Part shown: piece by piece, positions 57,774 to 64,000 of the stretch
Layout of the letters: each line of letters opens with the position of its first letter
Position numbering within the stretch: position 1 is the first letter of the stretch
NCBI GenBank assembly: GCA_037074615.1
Contig: CM073532.1
Span: 14,964,001 to 15,028,000 of the forward strand
Source: Leucaena leucocephala
Taxonomy: Eukaryota > Streptophyta > Magnoliopsida > Fabales > Fabaceae
Length of the DNA: 64,000 nt
Direction: 5' to 3'
The notes under the pieces: generated by a model
Database searches by the model: none
What the model was told of the DNA's origin: nothing
Seen by the model: the letters and a program-made list of their open reading frames with translations, nothing else
Translations under genes and position numbers: made by a program

Positions 57774-59300
57774 ATGTGTAGAAGAACTGAACCATTAGTG
57801 CCTTTTGAACCTGAGATTGAGAGAAGACTTAGGAAACTAAAGAGAGAATTTAGGGAATTTAGAGAAGAAGAAGCAAAATCTAGTGCCTCCTCTAGTATTC
57901 CGGAGTCTGAAACTGAATTGAATTTAGAGTTTCCATTAGCAACTTCTAACATGGCTGAGATTAATCATAATGGGCATAATGGGCATGGAGAGAATCAAAA
58001 TGAATGTAGAAAATAATAGAAGTGTTAGGGAAATAAATCATTCGCATGTGAATTATGATCCTAATGGTTTCTCTACTGAAGAGGCTAATTTTGAAATTAA
58101 AGGAGCTTTGATTGCAGCCTTACCTAAATTTCATGGTTTTGCAAGAGAATGTCCACACAGGAACTTTCAAACCATGCACATGATCTGTTCTTCAATGAAG
58201 CCTCCAATGGCCACTTTGGATGATGTCTTGAGGAGGTGTTTCTATTTCACTTTGGAAGGGAAGGCTAAGGAGTGGTTGTATAATCTGCCAACCCATTTTT
58301 CAACTCTTACATGAGATCAGCTAAAGTCTACTTATCTTGAACATTTTTTCCCATCCTCCAAGACTACTCGGATGAAAAAGGAGATCACTAATGTTATGCA
58401 ACAGGATGGAGAGTCTTTGCATGAGTATTGGACAAGATTTATTAACCTTTTGGCTTGATGTCCCCACCACAACATCACTAAGGCTGATTTAGTAGACATC
58501 TTCTTTGATGGTCTACTACCCCACAATAAAGTGTCCTTGAATGTTGCTGCGAATGGTTCATTGAGAGATAAGACCCCACAAGCTAGTTGGGATTTGTTCC
58601 AGAAAATGGCTAATGAGTACCATCAAACTGGAGATCCAAGAAGATTACCACCCGCATCTTCAGGTAGTTTGAATGCAATCTTAGCTGAGATAGCAGCCTT
58701 GGGAAATCGAATAAAAAAGAGGATGGGTGTGATTGAAAGGGAGCTGCACTCCACAAAACAAGTTCACGCAGTGGATACCTCACAAGCCCTAGTTACATGA
58801 TATGAATCATGTGGTTCAATGATGGATGCTACAAGTACATGTTATAGACAGTATGAGGAAGTGGCAGCTATATATCAAGGGAGAGAGAATAACTTCCAGA
58901 AGAAAGATCCACACTCTAACACATATAATCCTGGTTGGAGAGACCACCCAAATTTTAGGTGGGGGAATGGGGAAAATAGATCTAATCAATTTTAAGGTGG
59001 TGGTGCTTCCTCAAGCAACTACCAAGGTAATACAAGGTCTATGGTCCCCACACAACCTAATGCTTTAGTGCTTTCAAGACCAGATGAGACCTCTCAATTG
59101 TTAAAGAGTATGGTAGCACAAATAAATAAAATAGATGGTAGAATGGCCAATATTGATCATAAGCTCAAAGAGAATGATGGTCAGTTCACCTCCATAGCTT
59201 CAATTCTCTAAAGTATGCAAAAGGATAATGCAGATGTACACAGAAAGCTTGAGGAGTTAAGTTGTAAGATTGCAGTATCACAAGCCACTTAACTCAAGTT
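57774..59300 (+). pseudogene. gag of Athila-like element D
   Basis: It begins at the ATG at 57774 (MCRRTEPLVPFEPEIERRLR). A frameshift near 58,005 moves it to the frame of INHSHVNYDPNGF. The capsid domain runs from LKGALIAALPKFHGF-like sequence to TPQASWDLFQKMANE, with TGA at 58312-58314 (expected TGG) and TGA near 58,457. Further TGA at 58798-58800 precedes the Athila hallmark TYNPGWRDHPNF (about 58,918-58,955). It ends with MVAQINKIDGRMANIDHKLK. Gag would assemble the particle; this copy is dead. Confidence 0.88.
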
Positions 59301-59818
59301 TCTAATATACAGTGAGTGACATCCAAGGAAAGAACTGTGGCAGCATACCTTCGAACACTGTTATTAATCCAAGAGGGGTGAATGCCATATCTCTAAGAAG
59401 TGGAAGACAGGTGCATTTTAAGGAAGCTGATGCACCATAGGAGGATAAGGAAGATTATGAATTTGATGACTCATCACTGCCACAGATGCAGATTGGTAAT
59501 TCTGAAAGCGCCAAAGAACGGTTGCTTTTGAGTAAGAAGGCAACCCCAGAGGAGAACTCAAAAGCACAAGCTGCAGTACAAGAGCTACAGGAAGAAAAGG
59601 TAATAGTACCAACTCCAGCATATAAAGGAAAGAAACCTGAGGAGAAGCCAGAGTCGAGCAAGCAAGGAGCCTCTATGCATACTGGTAAGGAGGTAAGTAT
59701 AAAAGATCTCCCTTTTCCTAACTCTTATTTTGCTGGAAAGAAAAAGGTTGATCTTGATTTTGCAAAAGATGCTTACAATATATTCAATAAATTGGAAATA
59801 AACATCCCTATGGTTTAA
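59301..59818 (+). pseudogene. gag-protease linker of Athila-like element D
   Basis: A third frame from about 59,480 encodes a K/E-rich linker (SKKATPEENSKAQAAVQELQ, PTPAYKGKKPEEKPE) and then IKDLPFPNSYFAGKKKVD and IFNKLEINIPMV, the phrase that in Athila precedes the protease. Just before it, NPRGVNAISLRSGRQ is the conserved 'SLRSGR' word. A TAA at 59816-59818 separates it from the protease. Confidence 0.8.
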
Positions 59819-59860
59819 TTCCTCAAGAGAGACCCTAAGTATGCTAAATTTTTAAAAGAA

Positions 59861-60256
59861 TTGTGTGCTGATAAAAAGAAATTTAGGCCTCTTGAGAGCA
59901 TTCAGGTATGTGCTAATGTGTCATCCCTTTTTAAAGCTGAATTACCGGTTAAGTGCCAAGACCTAGGCTCCTATACAATCGTATGCACTATAGGAAATAT
60001 TTCTTTTAAGGAACCGTTACTAGACCAAGGGGCTGCCATTAATGTAACGCCTTGGTCAATTTATCAAGCTTTAGGTATCAACAATCTTAGAGACACAAAT
60101 GTAGTACTCCAATTAGCTGATAGGTCAATTAGGTATCCCAAGGGAATTCTTGAGGATATTCTAGTGCAGGTCAAAGACTTAGTGTTCCCAGCTGACTTTT
60201 ATGTTCTGGATATGTCTAATGAGCTAGTAAATGATAGCACTTTGATCCTAGGATGA
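59861..60256 (+). pseudogene. Aspartic protease of Athila-like element D
   Basis: The active-site region is LLDQGAAINVTPWSIYQALG, where the canonical Athila motif is of D-L-G-A-S-I-N type. It is followed by VVLQLADRSIRYPKGILEDI and LVFPADFYVLDM. An upstream phrase, LPVKCQDLGSYTIVCTIGN, matches the usual Athila lead-in. A TGA at 60254-60256 replaces a codon in LGRPFLQ-type sequence. The frame is the same as the segment after it. Confidence 0.88.
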
Positions 60257-60900
60257 CCTTTCCTCCAAACTTCCAAAACTATCATCAGTATGAAGCATAT
60301 TTCTATCACAATGGAAGTTGGAGAACATGTGGTGGCATTTAACATGAATGAAGCAATGAAATTCCCTTTTGATAATTCTACTTTTACTGCTTTGAATGTC
60401 ATTGACTACGCTGTTGAAGAGACTAGGGATGAACATGAACTGAGTTTACACGATAATGATAGAGATAATACGTTTGCAAAAGGTTTGTGGAGTGATTTTG
60501 CAGGATTCCAAGGTGTTCTGGAAGATGAAAGTCCAACAATTGAAGATGGGTTGAGTTTCTGTGATAGAAGGTCACGACCCAATGCCCATAAAGTTGCGAC
60601 CAAACATCAGTCTATAGCCCACTGTGAATATGAGTCATGACCAAATGAATTTTAGGTCATAACACACAACTCCAGAGGCAACCGGTCGCGACACAAAGAT
60701 GAAGATGTCACGATGGAACCTCAATCCGCTGAGAGAGAGACTCATTGGGCATATAGGTTGTGACCATATAGATTTTATGTTGCAACACAAAACTCTAGAG
60801 AACACACGTCGTGACAAGATGAAGATAATGTGGCTACTAATAGTTCCAGAGATGCACCTTGTCAGCTTCAGTGACGATAATACGCTGAACGGTCGCGACT
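60257..60900 (+). pseudogene. Post-protease segment and palindrome-coded linker of D
   Basis: PFLQTSKTIISMKHISITME continues the Athila post-protease region, homologous to 5262-5505. From 60,560 the frame runs into palindrome array 12 (DRRSRPNAHKVATKHQ). It stops at 60638-60640 where the palindrome's TCGCGA has become TCATGA. It resumes in the same frame with several further stops of the same origin. Confidence 0.8.
60571..60899. repeat. GTCGCGAC array 12 (12 sites, in coding frame of D)
   Basis: Sites start at 60571, 60593, 60634, 60656, 60685, 60707, 60757, 60779, 60808, 60830, 60871 and 60892. Spacings 22, 41, 22, 29, 22, 50, 22, 29, 22, 41 and 21 are identical to array 4 in element C, although many palindromes have decayed. 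Confidence 0.93.
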
Positions 60901-61389
60901 CTATTTTGGTTAAAGGGCCAATGTGTTCTAACCCTACTTCCCCTCACTCTCATTCCAAAATTACTTCTCATGCTTTACCATTCCCAAATAATTTGATTTC
61001 TGACAATGATGCAGGTATGAGGGAGTGTGATCTTAGCTATGTTGCAGCTATGGACCAACTTAAGCTTGGTGTAACTACTGAAGAGATTACAGGTCAGATG
61101 GGAATTCCTACAGAGCTGAACACGAGCAGCGTCCGAGAGGCTATAAAGGGGAGTATTTCTACTTTCAATGATTCCCCCATCTTACCCCCTCTATTGTTCA
61201 ACTCCCAGTGTTAGAATTGAAAGATTTACCTTCTAACCTTAAGTATGCTTACCTTGATCCAGACTCAAAATTGTTGATGATTATTTCCAATTCTTTGACT
61301 GTTACTGAAGAGTCTAGGTTATTAAGTGTGCTTAAGAATAATAGAGAGGCTTTGGGTTGGCAATTAGCTGATATAAAGGGGATAGATGC
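60901..61389 (+). pseudogene. RT N-terminal lead-in of Athila-like element D
   Basis: SNPTSPHSHSKITSHALPFP is shared with element C (18,050-18,110). A different tail follows (ECDLSYVAAMDQLKLG), and from 61,205 ELKDLPSNLKYAYLDPDSKL, IISNSLTVTEESRLL and REALGWQLADIKGID. This is the conserved Athila lead-in to RT (the 'AIGWTIADIKGI' region). It is cut at 61389 by a - strand LTR before any catalytic RT motif. Confidence 0.85.
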
Positions 61390-64000
61390 TGAAACATCCT
61401 TCTTTATATCTCTCAGAGTACTCTTGCTATAGCACTCTCAACTGGATTATATCTTTCTTGCCGAAAATTCTGGTAGAAAATAACTGTACTGATTCGGTAA
61501 TTCCCATGAGAACTACCATTCTACGTATATACCCAGAAAAGACTGGATGAACTGGCTAGGTCCACTCACTTCCAGTCTCCTTAGACAGCATCTACATACA
61601 TAGTACTCTGTATAGTCTACCAGCACAACGGCATTTTTCTAGTACACATCTTTAAATCTTAACCTTAAATCTTGACCTTAACCTTAACCTTACATATACT
61701 CAATTGGAATTATCTTAGATCATTGGAATACCTCTTAAACTTAAAAACATTAATTTTCAAGAATTGGGCTTATGGTACTGTTCACTGTCACTATTCACTG
61801 GGTAATTCCAGATTACAGCCTAAACTTTGAAAATTCATAATCAAATCTATAAAAATCGTTTTGAGGTGATTCCAATTTATAATGAAATATATTTCATTCA
61901 AATTTGATAGAAAAATATCAAAATGAGGTTTCCTTGTCCAGATCAAATCAGTTTATTCGTTGAACTTTACTGTTCATTTGGTAAATCTGGAAGTTCCAGT
62001 TTCTTTGCCCCATTTTCAAAAATTCATTTCTCCTTGTATACTTATCCAATTGAGTCAAATTACCTATGGATTTAAATTCAGAATGTGTACTATAATCTCA
62101 TAAAATTTCGTTGAAAAACTCATTCCTTTACTATATGAAATTAGCACATGAACCTCACTGCCTCTGAGTAGTCATACTATCTTATTCCAGATTTCAACTC
62201 CCGACTTTAAAAAATCATAACAATTCGAGTTCTTAACCAAATGAGGCATTCTTGGTGTCCATTTAAATCTATGTATCTTAGATATATTCATACCAAATTT
62301 CACGTGATAACTCGTTGGATAAGTTTCTTAAACTATCGCTGGAAGTAGACTGCCTCTCATCGGATCCAGTGCATGCATACATTATACATACCAATATATC
62401 ATCACATAAATTCAAATCATGCTTTCCAAGTCATACACCATTCATACATCCACAATTACCTCCTTCCTTATGATGTTCCAGCACCTAGATCATGGTTATG
62501 GGGGATGAGATTCGGGGGAATCTCAGTAGCAAACAATACCAAACAATGCATGTATTAATGTAAAGACTTGTGCTTGCTTGTGAAAGTGTTATCATAGTGT
62601 GATGAGCATGCTTCCATGTATCATATGAAATACAATTGGCCAAAGAAATCATAAAATAATAGAGCTTCAATCATCTACCATATACACACAATTCAAGCAA
62701 GCCATAGCACAATCAAGCATACATTACATACATACAAGTTTAGGGTAAGTCCACTACCTTGGATTTAAGCTCTCTTTCTTATGCTTGCACTTGCTTCCCA
62801 AGCTTTTTGGTCAATCAGTCCCCAACATCTTCTTAGAGGTTTCAAGGTCCTAAACACATTCATATTCATTACATAATCCATTAGGACCATGAACTCAAAC
62901 ACTACTCAAGACTACCTCTCTTGAACCTTTAACTTGCTTTAACTAACATAACTTTCTTTAATCTTTGCCAAGTAACTTGGCCTTTGAACCAATTGATGTC
63001 TTGACCTTACCCTACACAATTTCACCTTTTGAATCCATTTAAGAACTCAAAATAACCAAATTCTAGCAACAATACACTGTTCTGTACAGATTTGGAAAAG
63101 CATACAAAAATCTTCCAAAAATTCTCATTTTGATTCCAATGCTTCCCATACTTGTTCCTCCACTTTTCCCCCACACAAAATCTCATTTTAAGACCATTGG
63201 AAGCATCAAAATCATGAAATTCAGATCACTGTTCACGCGAGTGAACAGTAACCGAACGGAATTTTTAACATTATAACCTTTAATTCCAATGGTTTCCAAG
63301 GTTCAAAACCTTTCCAATCCTACACAAAATCATCATATAAACTCAATGGAAGCATTAAATCATTGAAATTCCATTTCCTTCTATGATGAACAGTGCATGA
63401 ACAGTGCAAACCGAAATGGTAAAGTCAAGAACATCAACTTACTTCACAACCAAGCATGTAACTAGCTTGTTTAAGCTTGTCTTAACTATCTATGACTTAA
63501 AACTCATATTCCTTTCACATATACACAAAAATTCCAGCAGCATCTCCCCAAGATTTAATCCTCGAAAACCACTTAAACTCAAGCACAAACCATAAGAACA
63601 AAGCCTAGAAGTAAGGGAGCAACTTACCTTACAAGCTTCTTCAAGATCCTTGCTTCTTCCTTGCTTGAGAAATATTTTCCAAGAGCTTCCTACCCCTTTC
63701 TTGCTCATGGTTTTGTCTTACAAATGAGGGGGTATTTATAGCAAAAGTCATGGGCCATTTGATGGCCAAGATCACATTGGGAACTATTTGATCTAATGGT
63801 TAAAGGTTTGATCTTGAAATGTCTTTTCTCTTCATACTCATGACCTTACCACCATAACATCACTAGCATGGCCTACTTGGTACACCTAATCCCCCTTTTT
63901 GGAGCCATTTTGAAGTCCTTGTGGGTCCCACCATGTGCCAACTCTAATTCTTACTTTATTCTCTTTTTTTTCTCTTTCTTTTCAAAAATTCATAAATTAT
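61390..64000 (-). mobile_element. LTR, chromovirus family B-like, runs off the window
   Basis: It starts TGAAACATCC at 61390 (reverse of GGATGTTTCA) and follows the family B LTR order (compare 14,679 onward): shared block 61,480-61,610, hairpin near 62,505-62,525, TATA at 63733-63740. Its TGTAACATCC end is not in the window. The five bases before it are gatgc. Whether it is a solo LTR or the 3' LTR of a full element cannot be seen. Confidence 0.88.

Noticed and set aside
58826..59068. 80-residue frame in element D gag
   Set aside because: Shadow of the true gag register, which carries TYNPGWRDHPNF in another frame.
63404..63708. Short frames near the right edge
   Set aside because: Both lie in LTR sequence around the TATA region of a family B-like LTR and have no recognisable domain.

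Overview
This 64-kb window looks like gene-free heterochromatin of a flowering plant. I find no host gene, tRNA or rRNA; almost every base belongs to LTR retrotransposons nested inside one another. Two Ty3/gypsy lineages dominate. The first is a chromovirus group of Tekay/Del type: LTRs run TGTAACATCC...GGATGTTTCA, the primer binding site matches initiator-Met tRNA, and the integrase carries a C-terminal chromodomain. The second is an Athila-like group: LTRs start TGATAAGACA, the primer binding site is of tRNA-Asp type, the gag has a YNPGWRDHPNF-like motif and the protease has D-x-G-A. One solo LTR, probably Ty1/copia, is also present. The species cannot be told from this sequence.

Layout. 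1-3358: 3' end of a + strand non-autonomous chromovirus, lying in the RT of a - strand gag-pol fragment (3359-5239). 5262-5505 and 17589-24185: the two halves of Athila-like element C, split by chromovirus E1 (5506-17588, - strand, target duplication TTCTG). E1 has a broken gag-pol and an intact extra ORF upstream of gag; its 3' LTR is shortened internally and capped by a second family's LTR. C's 3' LTR carries a solo LTR (20752-22748, TTTTG). 24186-48983: a degenerate + strand non-autonomous chromovirus hosting two solo LTRs (24965-28584, CAATG; 33719-37194, TAAGG) and a young complete non-autonomous element E2 (37898-48922, TTCCG). 48984-49901: another LTR fragment, hit by Athila-like element B (49902-55851), which holds a solo LTR (52452-55398) and is itself hit in gag by Athila-like element D (55852 onward). 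D is cut in its RT by a - strand LTR at 61390 that runs off the window.

How the parts relate. E1 was once autonomous (gag, protease, RT, RNase H, integrase). E2, the 1-3358 element and the degenerate host keep LTRs, PBS and/or PPT and scraps of gag but no pol, so they were probably mobilised in trans by relatives of E1. Autonomous copies here are dead: CAG, CGA and TGG codons have become stops, as expected from C-to-T decay of methylated DNA.

The most striking signal is not a gene. An 8-bp palindrome, GTCGCGAC, recurs about 90 times in twelve arrays with fixed geometry: pairs 22 bp apart, repeated roughly every 51 or 72 bp, with a CTCTCTG-type motif in the longer gap. The same array sits in Athila-like LTRs, leaders, coding region and 3' region, in a chromovirus LTR family, and inside gag of a non-autonomous chromovirus. 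It therefore crosses lineages that are otherwise unrelated.
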